A stretch of 64,000 nt of DNA from Vespula vulgaris (Eukaryota > Arthropoda > Insecta > Hymenoptera > Vespidae), in the NCBI RefSeq assembly GCF_905475345.1, contig NC_066590.1, positions 5,966,001 to 6,030,000 of the forward strand. Reading direction: 5' to 3'. The position numbers and the translations under genes are program-made. Each line of letters starts with the position of its first letter. The first letter of the stretch is position 1. Under the pieces are notes generated by a model, which did not search any database, had not been told where the DNA came from, and worked only from the letters and a program-made list of their open reading frames with translations. Below are positions 10,787 to 24,604 of the stretch, in pieces.

Positions 10787-13100
10787 TTACAAGTAATTAA
10801 TCCTTCCTAAGAGCAGCGTTATAACCAGAAATATCATCCAGGAACAAGAGAAGATGGATGAACAGCCTGAAAAATGAATGATGTCAAATAAACGTTATCT
10901 TGGTTTACCAGATAATATTCTAGATTACCGCTGCACATCAAATTATCCTCGACGTATCCTTCGCGACAGTAACAGCGTTTTCCAGAGGTAGTATTATTCC
11001 CTTTAACGGTACAATGCGCACCTTCGATACATTCATTATCGTCGTTACAAGGTGCCCTGATAGCTGAAAAGAAAAATATTTAACAATTTGTCAAAATTAG
11101 ACTTTCCGAAAGGAAAATATTTATCACGTCGAGGAAGTAGGTCGACCTAATTAACAAAATCGAATGCATTATTAAAAAAAAGTAAACTCGTCGCGTATTA
11201 AATTTCCACGAGTTTGCACTTATAATCGTTCATGCGTGAAAGAATCTATGATATGATTTAGACTGATCGATCCCAACGAATCTTTAAGATGTACGCTTGA
11301 CATGTTTAACGTTATAACGTGTACCTACCAGTAGAAAATTACATAGTACTACGCTTCTAATACCATATCATCAATTCAAATTGCTCGATTTCCTTTCTAT
11401 TCCTAAAACTATTCGTTTACATGCATATTTCATGTGAAGAATCTTTCGATATTTATTGGTCCGTCTATCGATCGACATGCAAAGGATATATTTCTATTAT
11501 TGATGATCGTGCAAAGGGACAATAGAAAACTTTATCGTACATTCGTAATATTCTTTTCGTGTTTTCGTGTTTTCATTTTTTCTTTTTTTTCTTTCTTTTC
11601 GCACAAGATCGAATATTCTTGAAGGAAGACGATGAACAGCGTAAGAAGCGATAGTACTCTTAAGGCGTGCCAATTTGCATAGATAACCATAAACGCGGTA
11701 CGTACATCGTCATATGTTCACATATTGCAAGGGAACACGTAAGTGTATGCAAATGTTACTATGTGCCACCAACTTGTGGAACTTCTGTCGTAACCATTCG
11801 AAACTTTAGTTTACTTAGGTAGAAAACTTGGAAAAATTTTCACGTTTTTACATAAATTCAAGGGTTATATTTTTATAGATACATATATATATTTTTTATT
11901 TATAAGATCAATGTCGTTTATAATTCGTAATAAAATTTTACCTTTGTATTTGTTGGTACAAGCACCGTTTACAGGGGCATTGTAATCACCACAAAGGCAA
12001 CGAGTCCTTCCATCCCGTTGATCAGCCAAACACGTAGTATTTTGAATTCCAGCGCAATCCGATTCCATTCTACATTCTCGCGCCTTTCCAACTGAAATGA
12101 GATCAACAAGAACGATACGAAAGTTATAATGCGAACAATTCTGATTGAAAATTGATAATAAGAAATTTCGTACCGAACAAGACAAATTTATTCTTAATTT
12201 CTTCGTAATTTGCTTTCGATTAAAATATCGCATCGACGTAAATAAAATCATACGAAGAACGAAAAAGTAAACGATTGATTGGAGCAATCAAAAGGCTTTC
12301 GAAACTATCGATTCGACAAATTATTCCAACGTTTCGAGTCCGTCTGAACTATTTCACCTTCGGCATTTAAGATATTGGTTTCCATTTGTGAACGGTGTGC
12401 CCTTGACACTCGAAACACAAGATTCCCTTATAAGATACGCAGCTTGATCACACCATAGTGAACGGGTTCGTTTTGACGTAATGAATAACGTTAAAAAAAA
12501 AACAAAAAACAAAAAAGAAGGAAGGAATAAAGTATTTATATAAAAAAAAAAAAAACGAACTTCTTACGGCCTCGTTGAGTCCTTACGTGAAAAAGTACGA
12601 TGAAAATAAAATATTCGAGCTAAATCAAAGTACAAAGATCGGAAAAGATTAATTTTGCTTAATACCTGAGTTGGTACGCTTTCTACGAAGTCATAAAGGA
12701 TAAATTCATCGAAAATTCTCAATTAATTATCTCCATCTTTTGTACGTATTAGTTAATGGCGAGAAATATGGCGAAAGTATTAATCGACTTTGCAAAATCT
12801 GCACCGCGTAAAAGGGAATGATAGAAACGAAAAAGATTACCGTGAAACGCAAGGCAAAAGCTCGTCCTTTGATCAACTCATTTAATAACTTCTATCCGAG
12901 GGATTACGTTAATTCACGAAGGATTTATCTCGGAGATTTCGCTTTGACTTACCCGGAGTAGGAGGCGGTGGTGGATTTTGATTTTGATTTTGCGGATTGG
13001 TCTTTCCAAAAGTTGTAAGCGCGTCGCTCGTCGACGGTAAAATCGTTAAAACAATTAAGATAGCCGACGTACAAATCCAGAAATTCGTCTCTTCCTTCAT
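10787..13100 (-). CDS. Small secreted or surface Cys-rich protein with two EB/EGF-like modules
   Basis: Four exons (13100-12953, 12091-11942, 11063-10929, 10866-10787) join with every intron in phase 1 and give 170 aa. The protein has a signal peptide (cleavage likely near PSTSDA, residue about 26), a short Asn/Gln/Pro linker ending in five prolines, and then two cysteine modules, one per exon. The first spans CRMESDC to GACTNKY and the second spans CNDDNEC to LMCS. The last exon encodes CSSIFSCSWMIFLVITLLLG and a short tail. Such a C-terminal hydrophobic stretch suggests a GPI-anchor signal or a single membrane anchor. The module layout resembles the multi-module gene at 19468-22931 on the opposite strand. 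The function is not recognised; a surface or extracellular adhesion or recognition role is only a guess. Confidence 0.7.
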
Positions 13101-15742
13101 ATTTTTAATTGAAAATGAATATCTTCTTCGAAAAACTCCCTTTGAAGTATCGTTATCACTCTTCGATCACGTTAAAACACTTTACGCAAAACGACAGATT
13201 TTAATAATTTGCAAAGTAGAAAAGAAGAATAGAACAAAGACGAGTCGCACTTCTTTGTCCTTTCCTTTTCTATTCTTTTTTCTTCTTTTTCTATTTTGTA
13301 CACCTTTCTTATAACGAAACCTCCTTTTCTCAGGGAAATATCGTTATCGATGAGAAACTCTTAAACGATACAAGTTCTTTTCGCAACGTTCCACTCTTTG
13401 CGGCAGGTGTAATAGGATGGAAAAAAGCTTTCACAAGAATTTCCTTTACATAGCAAGTTAGAAGTGGTACGGTATTAGCTCTGATTCGTAGACTGCGTGT
13501 TGCAAGGACGTTGGTAGGCCTTTTAAGCCTTCGAAAGAACCCCCACCCTAAAGTCGGCGCATATTACCACCACCTTGGCGGCAAACACCCTATGCCAAAA
13601 CGTTCTTACCTCGATTCCTCCTCACCTCTCAACGATACGTGCACGCTTCGACTTCTTTCTTTCGTCTTCGATCGAAGAAGAAAGTGTCAAGCTCTCTACA
13701 CAATACTCGTTTATAACATTTGTTTATTTTATCGTACGAAAAAAATAAAGAAACGTAACGAAGAAAAAAAAGATTAGCATATGATGTTTGTTTTTTATCG
13801 ATAATTTAAGTTTCAAGAATAACGTTCCTTCTTTTTTTTTTACTTCTAAAGCGATAACACAAATGACGAATTCATAATATATAATGCGCAAAAACAGATA
13901 ATTATAATTATCAATAAGAAGCATCGCTTTTCAATAATATGCGCTTCGAACAAAAACTTAACATCGCTTTTAAGCCTCACTAAGAAACTTTAAAATGACT
14001 TTCTCCACGTTATTACTAATTCCAACGTGGGAAGTAAGTTACACACAAAGACCTGTAATTACTTTAATCGCATCCCACCCGTAAGAAACGAAACGCTCGT
14101 TCCACCCTTTAACATTGTACCGATTTACATGGTAACCGACGATCGATCGAGATTCTTCCTTGTCTTTTCACAAACAATTTCTGACGTTGATTCGATAGTT
14201 GCCACGTAAGAAGAAAAAAAATTCGATCGATAATCTAACATTTATCATAATCGTAGTCTGTCAGTGAAAGTAAAAGGTCGATCTGCTTTCGGTATTTAAA
14301 AGAAAAAACGACTGGATTATTATAGCACGAGAATTGCAAGGAGAGATGGCCAGAAGACATAAATATAACGTTAATACCACCAAAAACAAAGGAGAATCTT
14401 CCGGTGACGGGTGCACGAAAAGAGACTCGAAAATTTATTGCATTGCTTTTACTGTTTTATGGCTAACAATAAGTAAAGTTGCGGAGATTTGTCTTTCCGC
14501 ACGTAACAATCCGTATTTGTTCGTGCAAACAGTGCAACACTAACTATAATTTACATTTCGAATATGTCGACCGATATCATTCGTCACGATATCTACATAT
14601 CTTTCTTGCTTTCACCTACATCTCTAAAAGTTTCGACACTTCGAGTTTCGACGTAGAATATAGACTGATCAAAAAATAAGAAAAATAATAAGTTGCCAGA
14701 CTCACGCGAATTAAACTAAAAGGTAAATTTCGTCCCCTTTTACAACGAAAAAGGAAACACGCGTGGAATCAAATTGAAAGATAAGGTTTTAAGGTCAACT
14801 TACGATCCTCGTTTAATTTGTCCGGCGATGACGATGACTGGTCGGTTGGAAAAAGAGCAAAAAAAAATGAGAGAGAAAGAGAAAGAAAAAAGAAAAAGAG
14901 ACTTCTAGACGAATGTAAATCGAACGTAAATCAACGTTATGCGTGAATCATGAAACATTCACAACGGCGAGCACGTTCCCGATAAAGATCGCAATTAAAA
15001 AGGAAAGAGAAAAGAGGAAAGCAACATGTCGCACGATTTCGTGATCTTGATCAAATAGTCAGAGTGTGTAAGCGCGTATTATTAAGATCAACGCGAAATA
15101 TTCGAAGGACGACGAAAGGACGACATGGCGCGCTCATCCGAAAAAAATAAAATCGGTTATTCGCGTTTAACTTGACGTTTAAGTCGTCTTTCGCAAAATG
15201 AGATAAAATTCGAAGAAACGAAAGAAATTTTTAATTTATGATACAGACACATCGCGAAAATTGTAACGAGGCTGACTAGAAAATAGGCCGCTGCGTAATC
15301 ACCGATCAAATAATTGTAATTGCCAATTAGCTAACGTTTAGAAGCGTTATCGACTTAACACTGACATAAATTGTAATGGATTAGCATAAATAAGTTCAAG
15401 GCCTACTATTCATTGCGGTTATACGAGTAATGCATTAATTGTTCTGAGAAATGTTTTTATTTCGAATGTTCACGAATATCATTGTAGATTTCATTACGGT
15501 CATCATCGTTATTGTATATTGATAATTCGATTATCGTTACTGACGTATGATGAATGAATTTTCATATAATACGAATGAATTCTTTCTTACTAGATCAGAC
15601 GGAATTTATAAAAAATATAGAAATTTACAAGAAGTATATCCTTTAATTATTATGTATCTATGTTTTGCTCTCTCAGCGAATTTCAATATAAATAATAATT
15701 GATATATAATATACATATAACACAATGCTCGAGATCTTCTCT
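13101..15742. other. Intergenic stretch without a recognised gene
   Basis: Several short reading frames occur (for example 13511-13777 and 14334-14543) but none has a domain, a signal peptide or consistent splice partners. AT-rich DNA and purine tracts (about 14860-14900) fill the region. The left part is the upstream flank of the Cys-rich gene; the right part lies downstream of the acidic membrane protein. Confidence 0.5.
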
Positions 15743-18422
15743 CTAATTTTTATAGGAATCATTAAGAAATTCCTGCGATATATAATCGTCATCCAGATTA
15801 CGTCGTCGAAGATAGAGCTCGTGTAACATATCGATATGAGAAGAAAGAATCTCCATTTCTGAATAAAATCTCGCCAAGTTCTCGTTCAATCCTTTGTGTG
15901 AGTATTTTCGTATCATTTTTTGTAGAATCCTAGTTTTATGCATCCGTATCCAATCGTGTAAGCGTGTTTCGTCGTTCATCCGTTTCCCATATAAGTCTTC
16001 ATCGTCCGAGAAAGTTTCTGTTAAAAATATTAAAAGGGCCAATATTAACATGCTAACCGCGCCGTTCTATTTTTATTCGTTTCTTTTTTACACGTTTTAG
16101 AAAATCGACGATATTGTCAATTAAAATTTTTACAAAAACTATTCTTTACGTTTATGATTTTATGACGGCGCATCAGACGATGATCTTTTATCTATGAAGT
16201 CCATCGTCAAAACGTACTTTGTCCCGACATTATCTTCGCGATGCCACGTCTCTTTCTTTCTATCGTTTCCTCACCAGACATTTGCTTCGTGCGATACTTA
16301 TTCACATCTAACCACCAATATATAGGATCTTTTATAGCTTCGGATGAATTATCCTGAAAATATGCATTTGTAGATGACTCGGACTTCATCCACCATCCTG
16401 TATTGATATCAGACTTTTCGGATTCCAAATTCTTTGAATCTATCGAGATTTCTGTTGGTTCAATCACGCTATCTCCAATATCAATATTTTTGTTAGATGT
16501 CATATCGTCCAAAGAATTTTCTGTAGTATCGACTTCAACGAAAGACGAATAATGATTTGGAAAAGATTCATCGTTCTGTTCCGTAGATGTATCGCTCTTA
16601 GAATTTGCAGTAGAATATGAAGAAGATCCAAAAGGACGATCGTTGGATTGTTCCGTGAAAGATTCAGTATCGAACGAATTTGATGAACACTTTAATAAAC
16701 TTAAGCCATTTATTATCTGTATAGTACAAATGACACCTTCCTTAGGGTCTCCAGTTCTCGAGTTGATATAGACAATCTCTTTCTCCGAGTTTACATTTTC
16801 CATTGATGAAGATATCGCAGGGTCGACGTAAAATCTCCAAGGTAGAAAAGTTTTTATCGTATCATCATCGTTTTCTTCGATAGCTGCAGTAGAGACGTCC
16901 GCGAATATATGTCTTTCCGTAGATTCATCCGTCGGACTTGTTTCGATACTACTGTACTGTTTTCTCCACTGGATTCCTTGGCGAGGGTCCCACGAAGGAT
17001 CCCAACCCAGACTTTCGAAGGACTCAGCCTTTAAATCGCTTCTAGCATCGTCCACCTTCGACGTATCAGACTTTTCAGAGTCTACGCGTTCTAAAGAAGA
17101 AAGGGTCGACGACTCGAGGTAACTGTGATCGTGATTTCCCAAGAGGTAGTCATACGGATCTTCTTCAATCAAGCTATCGTGAAACAAACTCGATTTTGTT
17201 ATTTCTGAATCTTCTCCTAAGATGGAAGGTGGTGTCTCGATGCTATCCTGTCTATCTAATCCTAATACCAAATGATTAGATGTCTCATCCTTTATCGAAC
17301 TTTCCTCAGATTGCCATAAATCATCGTCACTTTGACGATTCTTTACATGCAAGTCCTTTATCATGGCATCTATAGAATCGTGGAGCTTTTTCAAATTATC
17401 AAAAATTTCGATGGACGATGGAAGGTCTTTCTCGTAGCTGCCATTATTTTCATCGTTTTGGTCATCAGACAGATCTTCCTTTTCGAAAAATTTTTCTTGA
17501 AATTTCGAAAATTCATTACTTTCCTCGTCTTTCTCGTTCTTCTCACTCATTTCTTTTAACATTGCATCTAATTCAGCGTTACGGATTTCTTCCAAGTAGT
17601 CATCCATAAATGGACCGGTTTCTCTATGAATAGACCAGATAAGTGGAAAGCTCCATTCAATCACCGACTCCTCTGCCGATTTTTCGTCCTCCTTAGTCTT
17701 ATCCTTATCCAAACTCGACACTGTCGTTTTCATTTGTTCATCGATATCATTTCTCGATGATTTAAATGAATCCTCTGTCGCCTCTTCCGCATTAGTATTT
17801 TCGAAATTCGTTAGTGAAATATCTTGTTTTATACTCGATTCGGGAGTCTTCATAGTTGTGATCAGCTGATTATCGATAGGATAAATTTCACTCAGAGATA
17901 CATCCTCCTTCAAAGAAATATTTTGTCTCGTCGTAGTCTCCAACGTTTCCTCGGATTTATTCAATGCCGACGACGATAATTTGTCGATAATTTTCGAAGA
18001 TTCGCCTTCGCGATATCGAGTAAAACTCGATTCGAAGATGTATAAATCAATTGATCCATGATCGTATGCTTTCCAAAGAATATAACCGCTCCATCCAATG
18101 AAAAATATCAGTAGAATAAGGAAAATCAATTTTACATATTGCATAAATCGTTGGCAACAGTAGGTTTTTCCTCTTATCACAGATTTATTAGGCTTTAAAC
18201 CTTCTTCTGCCGAGACAAGTTTCTCTATAAAACATTATATTAAATTTTATATAGAAGGTAATAATACGTGAATTCGTTGTTATCACAACGTTATTGCATA
18301 TGTCTTTGTTTATAATTCAATGATCGATAAGATGTTCTAATACTAGTATCATAAAAAATCGAAAATATTTTGGAAAAACGAAATGTGCATTTACCTTCGC
18401 TACAACTCCAGCGTTCCTTCAT
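15743..18422 (-). CDS. Acidic single-pass transmembrane protein, 769 aa, function unknown
   Basis: Three exons fit: 18422-18395 (MKERWSCSE and part of a codon), 18224-16218, and 16017-15743. Phases agree at both junctions (1 and 1). A 24-residue cytosol-like start precedes the segment VKLIFLILLIFFIGWSGYIL (residues about 40-59), a clear membrane span with no cleavable signal, suggesting type II topology. The long following region is rich in Ser, Glu and Asp and probably disordered. It has a few Trp-rich islands such as WSFPLIWSIHRETG, LGWDPSWDPRQGIQWRKQY and FLPWRFYVDP. The C-terminus becomes basic (ETIERKRRGIAKIMSGQ) and then helical (residues 690-760). The donor at 16218, AAA|GTACGT, is used because reading on gives a stop four codons later. 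No known family was recognised. Moderate confidence in the exon chain. Confidence 0.7.
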
Positions 18423-19467
18423 GATGAAAGATCGATGACAAACTGACGCTCTCGTAGAAACGAAATCGTTAAATGTTCAGTTCGGTACGACAGAGAAGTG
18501 ACCTCGGCCTGACAAAGCTTAGTGAAAATAGGAGTAAAAGGTCGAAGCCAAGATAAGTTAGTCAGACTACTACATCCATACGATTACAAGGAAGAAACAG
18601 AGGTCAGGCTTTATCGTTTCATGGGGTCAGCTATGATCGCTTTACGTTCATACGGAATATCCAGCGGATATTACCATATATTTCTCAGATCACAATATTT
18701 TTGATACGAATATAAATACGTAAGAAATTATATATAAATATGTGAATTCAACATAAAAAAAATAATGTTTGATTCAAGCCGTTTAATATATTATATCAAA
18801 ATTTTAGGATCAAACTCAATCCTCCGATACTTTTTCATCGCGTAAACATATCTTTACTGAAAGTACGGAACAAAACTTCGAACTAATTACTGTGCTCGTA
18901 CACGCTATGTTCGCGTGATATTTATGTGAACATTTTTTTTTCTTATACTGTTATACATTAATACATTTAAAGAAAGAATTAATTATTTGAAAATAACTTT
19001 GTTATGCAACTTAACAACTAAGTTGTGTAACTTTATAATGTATCTTTATACGTATCTCTATCGTTGTGCAACATATTTTTTATAGTCAACGCAAATTATA
19101 TATATATTTTGATGATGCATTTGATTATTTCAATCGCCATTATTACGCACGATGCAAATTAAATGTAGTTACGTGATTATTATGCTGACAACTTATACAA
19201 AATTTTATTCTGCCGTGTTTATTCTTTTTACGTACGACTTATGAACATTTAAAATTTACGATATTATTTCTATATATATTTCTATAATTTTTTACAGACA
19301 CATTATCAAAGAAATAATTCATAATACTCTTCTCAGAGATTATTTCTTTCGATATCGAAGCAGGTGTTCAATCACTATCTGATAGCATTAACGTTTGATA
19401 AAACTCCATACTTTCAACGAGAAATAACAGTACTACGAGACACATTTGTACTGTTCAGTCAACGATC
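18423..19467. other. Divergent intergenic region between acidic membrane protein and EB-module gene
   Basis: The two genes start back to back, so their promoters probably lie here. The sequence is AT-rich. A perfect inverted repeat, AAAGAAATAAT (19308-19318) and ATTATTTCTTT (19339-19349), lies about 120-160 bp upstream of the EB-gene start codon. No coding frame of note was found. Confidence 0.5.
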
Positions 19468-22400
19468 ATGTGGTTACCTACGAATTCTACATTTTTTCTT
19501 TTATTCATTGTACAAATTCTCTTTCATTATGGTAAGACATCTGGATATTATTAATTAGTTATTAACAAGTTATTATTATATCGTACAACTCGCTATCGTA
19601 AAAATTCATAGGTCAAAAAATACGTGGAAAATATGACATTTAAATTCAAAGTAAAAAAAAAAAAAAATCGAGACGGACATTCAAGTTTCAGAGATTGTTT
19701 GTACGTTTGCATCATTGAAAAAATGAACTGCAAAAATGCTACGAAATTGGAAAATATGGTGCAAATACGCGAGTTATCTTCGAAAAGAAAAAGAAAAGAA
19801 AAAAAAGAACAAAAAGAAAGAGAAAAGAAAAAAAAAGCAAAGAGAACGTGTTAAACGAGAAGTTGCCTCGAAGAGCAAGCATTTCAAACGAAGCTTGAAA
19901 GTTTAATAGAACGAGATGCATTCGCGATACGAACAGTGCTAGGAGATTAAAAACCATAAACATACGCGTGAAAGGGAGAAAGGGGGAGAAAGAGATTGCA
20001 CGCCTATGATCCTCGTGCGGTTTCATAACTTCTATTTTTTTTCTTCTTTCTTTTTTGTTAGTGGGATAACGCGCATGCATGGTAATCAGACTGGGATGAT
20101 AAATTTAAAAATTATCTAACATATATATACCTATTTTATTACTAATTTAATTAAACAACTTTCGCTTTGTCACATTTTCGAACTTATCAAAATCAAATAA
20201 TAGGATAATCATTTGATTAAGTACAAATTTCAGGCAACTCCTTCAATCATCCATTGGAGAATAATTACGTCTCAACGAACAATATTAAATGGAGTTGCAA
20301 ATCAGACGCGGAATGTACGGCTAATGGCAGTGTCTGTAAAGAACAACAATGTCAATGTTTACCCGGTTATGTTTTCAACAATGATATGACTGCCTGTCTA
20401 CGAGGTAATTCTTTCGCTTTTCTTATTTTTTTTTATCGCGTCAATGCTTTAAAATTAACAACATCAAATTATTTGAACTGTTTCCAAAGTCGCGAAGGCT
20501 TACGGTGATAAGTGCGAGGAAACAATACAATGTTCAAGATATCTTTTCATTGGTGGACAGTGCATTAAAAATGCATGCATCTGCGCACCCGGATTCCATT
20601 ACCTACATGGTAGATGTTACAAGACAGTGGGTAAGTCGCTAGATCACGAAAATTATGACGTGGGTGTGTGTTAGAAGATAAGATATGAAATGAGAGGGAG
20701 GGAGGGATGGAGGGAAAGATGAAAGGAGGGAAATAAAGAACGACGATCGAGTCTCTAATCTTCTTCTGTGAACTTTAAAAATTTTATCCACATAGAACTT
20801 GCTGGGAAATGTAAAAGCAACGATGACTGTTACATAAACTCTGAATTTGGGTCGACCGTCTGCGATAATGGAATTTGTAAGTGTCGTGATGGTTTCTACC
20901 AACGCGAATATCGTTCCTGTCGTAAAAAAGCAAGTAAGATACATTATTTTTACGTTTCTACTGTGGAATTTATAAAATGATTTGATAATTTAATACGATT
21001 TTTTTCTTTTACAGACATCGACGAAGAATGTTTAGCGGATATTGATTGCAAATTCAACGAAGATGCTTACTGCGTTAATTTTAAATGTACTCTTAACCAA
21101 AAGAAAACGAGTTATAATAGAACATCGCAAATTTCTTTCAATTCCCGTTATAGAAAATTTGCCGATAAGTACGGTAGATATTTATTAAAAATTTCTGACA
21201 ATAGAGATACGATCAATAATTTCGCTTGAATTATATGTGCTTTTTTCCCCTTATAGAAACAATTACTGAATGGAATAATTGTACTAAAGATTCAGATTGC
21301 AAGATCCACGAGAATGCAATTTGCGATACATCAGGAAAATGTATCTGTAAACGCGCTTATTTTGTACCTTCTACAAATGCAAATAAACTATGTATTCCAG
21401 GTAAACTAAATATTGCAAAGTACCTCATATTAGTTTGAGATGTTTCTTTAAGCAAGTTAACAAGATTTCTTCGTATAGAACTCGGACAACCTTGTAAAAA
21501 TGATGATGTACCAATTATTAAAAACTCGATTTGTAAAAATGATATATGGACTTGTATAAATACTAAAGTTGCGTCGAAGAATAATCAAGAATGTCTAAAA
21601 GGTAAATTTATTTTTAAGCACATATGAATAAGGTCAACGTTTTACTATAGAAATTCGATCGATATTTTAGCTACTAGAAAATATAATTCATCTTGCCAAT
21701 ACGACGAACACTGTTCCATCTTTGGTCCTGACGCGATTTGCAAGAATAAAAGATGTTTATGTAATAACGAGAGATCTCATTTCGTCGAAGAGTTGCAATT
21801 TTGTTGGTCGAATAGAGGAATAAACGAGAGATGTAAAGCGAACGAAGATTGTTATGTAGAGGGATTGAACGGCACGCTCGTTTGTACGACCAACGTTTGC
21901 AATTGCTCCGAAGGCACACATTTAAACTCTAACGGAACGGCCTGTATAAATAGTAACGCAGGTAAATTTAAAATGTATTTCGATCGATGTACGAAAGTAT
22001 CTAGTACTACTTTCCTATTTACAGATCGTTTAACTTTCCTATTCACATTTATTTCAGAATTGGGAATGTTCTGTGAATTCGACGAACACTGTACGACTTT
22101 GCATTCTGTATGCACAAACAACGTATGTACTTGCGATAAAACATATTACGAGTTAAAAAAAAAATGCTATCCAGGTAAACAAAGTTTAGATTACTCGAAC
22201 TTACAATGATAATTTTTGTTTTGTTCCTTTAATCTATCCTCTAATCATTTTAGGTATAAATACAAAGTGCACTTTAGATAGACACTGTCAACCGACATTT
22301 TCTTTTTGTTCTTCCGGAGTATGTACCTGCAAAGAAGGTTACGTTAACGCTTCGACGTCTACCTGCTTGCCAAGTAAGAATTATAATGCCCTATCTACGC

Positions 22401-22931
22401 AAATACCTTCGCTATTTCGTAGTAATTTATGAAATACTTTTTTTTTAATTTTAGAAGCAAAATACGGAGAAGAATGTTCGTACGATATTCAATGTAACGT
22501 CGTGACGCCAAATGCGATTTGTTCCCGGAATTCGAACAACTCTTCGTCGATTAAATCTTGCGGCTGTGGCAAAGATCGTTACTTCAGATACTCCAGCTGT
22601 TCAATAAAGAAACGTATGAATATACGATAACGATACAATTGCTATTGCTATTTTAAATAAAAAAAAAAAGAAAAAAAGGAGAAAAGAACATCCGCGTACC
22701 GATTTAGGATAGGTCTTGTAATAACAACCCATCGAATTAGCATAATAATCGAAATCGATTCTATTTCAGTTCTCGGCGAATCATGTACATCGCGTAGCGA
22801 GTGCTACTTAGATTTCAATCAGAATCGAGCAATTTGCATGAACGGTCTGTGTACGTGCGACTGGCAATATGTTCGGGTCAGTGACACTTTATGCGACAAG
22901 GATTTGAAAAGGCAAAGTGTTGTTATACCAA
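19468..22931 (+). CDS. Secreted protein with about twelve EB-type cysteine modules
   Basis: Exon 1 (19468-19531) encodes a signal peptide, MWLPTNSTFFLLFIVQILFH. Exons 2-12 follow at 20234-20404, 20490-20630, 20796-20933, 21015-21173, 21257-21400, 21479-21601, 21671-21961, 22058-22174, 22254-22373, 22455-22613 and 22770-22931. Every junction is phase 1, so each exon is a symmetrical module. Most modules have six cysteines spaced about C-x5-C-x6-8-C-x4-C-x-C-x10-12-C, the EB module pattern. Exon 8 holds two modules; exons 5 and 7 hold degenerate four-cysteine versions. The 3' end is uncertain: reading past 22931 stops after Pro-Ser-Lys (598 aa, stop at 22937-22939), or a phase-1 donor leads to exons near 23360-23400 and 23597. 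No membrane anchor is seen in the main body. Specific function unknown; extracellular binding or recognition is plausible from the module type. Confidence 0.8.
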
Positions 22932-22939
22932 GTAAGTAA

Positions 22940-23935
22940 CCTTGACATTAAGCTCGTCAGACCGATCGAAAAACTTTCATTCTCCACCAAATTTCTTCTC
23001 ACCCTCTTGTGTCTATATTCTTATTCTCCTAATTATTTTATATATATATTACCTATGTACCAAACTCTATATACATAGACATATAAAAAACAAGGACGAA
23101 GCTAAGAGCATTAGCTAGTGCCATTTTTGTGTCCGCATAAAAGACTTTTTATGTGACGAAGTAATGTGACCCACAATTACCTCTTGCATGTCAGCTGTAA
23201 ACTTCTCTTTCTTCTTTCTCCTTTCTCCTTTTTCAAACTACTTTTCGTTTCTTTGTGTGTTACAATTTTTGCGATCGACCGTATCGATAATAAAGCCTCA
23301 GTTAAATTGCGAATCTCATCTTAGACATTTTTCGTGTTTATTTGAGACTTCGGTTTCAGTGGAGGTAGTTAAAGTCAGTTCAGAAAATATGGCCGCACAG
23401 GTAATTTCATTATGATATTTATCGATTTCAAAGGAAATTATCGGCATTCTTAAAGTTTTCATTTCCTTTCGCGACTTGCACGATTTTCATACTTTTAACT
23501 TATTCTCCTTTCCATCCTTCAACGTCGTCGTTAATATTTATTTCGCATTAGACGAGAAAACGCGATCGATCCTGATTTCATTTCCTTTTGTTACAGACGG
23601 TGCTATCGAAACGTTCTCAAGGTCGTGCTTACCGATCCTGTCGATCAGTCTGATACTCCTCGACCTAATTCGATGAGCTTGATCGTTCCTCGAGGAGCCT
23701 TCAATTATTCAAGCACGAAGTGCGAGAGCGTGTTAACGTTGATCGACGAGGGACTTACAAGCGAATTAGCCGATAGAATCGATAGCCATAGAGACCATCT
23801 CAACTTTGGACAATCGTTTTGTTCCGCGATGCGATTAGTGATAGAAACAAAAGTATTATAAATAAAAAATAAATGACTATTTTGTAATTTTATATTTGTA
23901 AAGTATGAGATACTGTGAAATAAAATATACAAGCG
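22940..23935 (+). other. Possible alternative 3' exons of the EB gene or a short separate transcript
   Basis: Acceptors TTTCAG at 23359 and TTACAG at 23596, and a donor CAG|GTAATT at 23400, define a small internal exon and a terminal exon. Joined in the phase set by the first acceptor, the product ends at a stop at 23651-23653 and would make the EB protein 628 aa. Using a nearby alternative AG at 23378 instead keeps a frame open through 23861, adding about 95 residues without cysteine modules. Which of these is real cannot be decided from sequence. The end of the transcript is probably near 23920, where AATAAA occurs. Confidence 0.35.
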
Positions 23936-24562
23936 AAAACGTTTTTACATAAAAAAGAAAAAAGAAAAAAAGGACGAAATACCTTTTTCCTAATACTCCC
24001 TTATCTATTTCCTGTCCTAATAAAATTCGATTCAGCTCGAATATACGACAATCTTTAGGTACGAGAAGATCGATCAGAAAAAACCTGCGTACTTACTTAG
24101 TCCCTTGGGTTTGTTTCGATAAGGCAAAAGAAAGGCTCGACACGCAAATCGCGTTTCTATCGTTTGCGAGCAACGCTCTCTCGTCAGCGTAAAATCACTC
24201 GATGACGTAGAAAGATGACCTGACTTTAGGACGTGATATCTAATCGTGACGTCATTTTTAACAAGGGAGACAATGAACACGTGAGGAGACGAAGAGAAAA
24301 GGAAAGGAACGGGTCAAGGCGTTCTCGAATTCTCGCTTCTAGTTTTTGAGAGATCGAATCGCTGGAGGTCCTTTCGAAGTTATAGCAAGAAAAAGGAGCT
24401 CTAATAGGGATAACAATCTTGTATAAAATGTTTCGCGAAGAGTAGACGGAGGACGTTTGTGCCGTGCGTCGATTATCTAAACTACATCTTGAGATTGAAC
24501 GAGAGTGCTCGTGTACAATATGTATATATATATACACGTATCATATAAAAAATCACCCTGTG

Positions 24563-24563
<1 letters not shown>

Positions 24564-24600
<37 letters not shown>
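24564..24600. repeat. (AT)n microsatellite
   Basis: A perfect TA/AT run of about 37 bp. It is flanked by CACCCTGTGTAA on the left and TCAAGGTGTTTTTT on the right, a weak inverted resemblance that could be a decayed small element. Confidence 0.85.
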
Positions 24601-24604
<4 letters not shown>
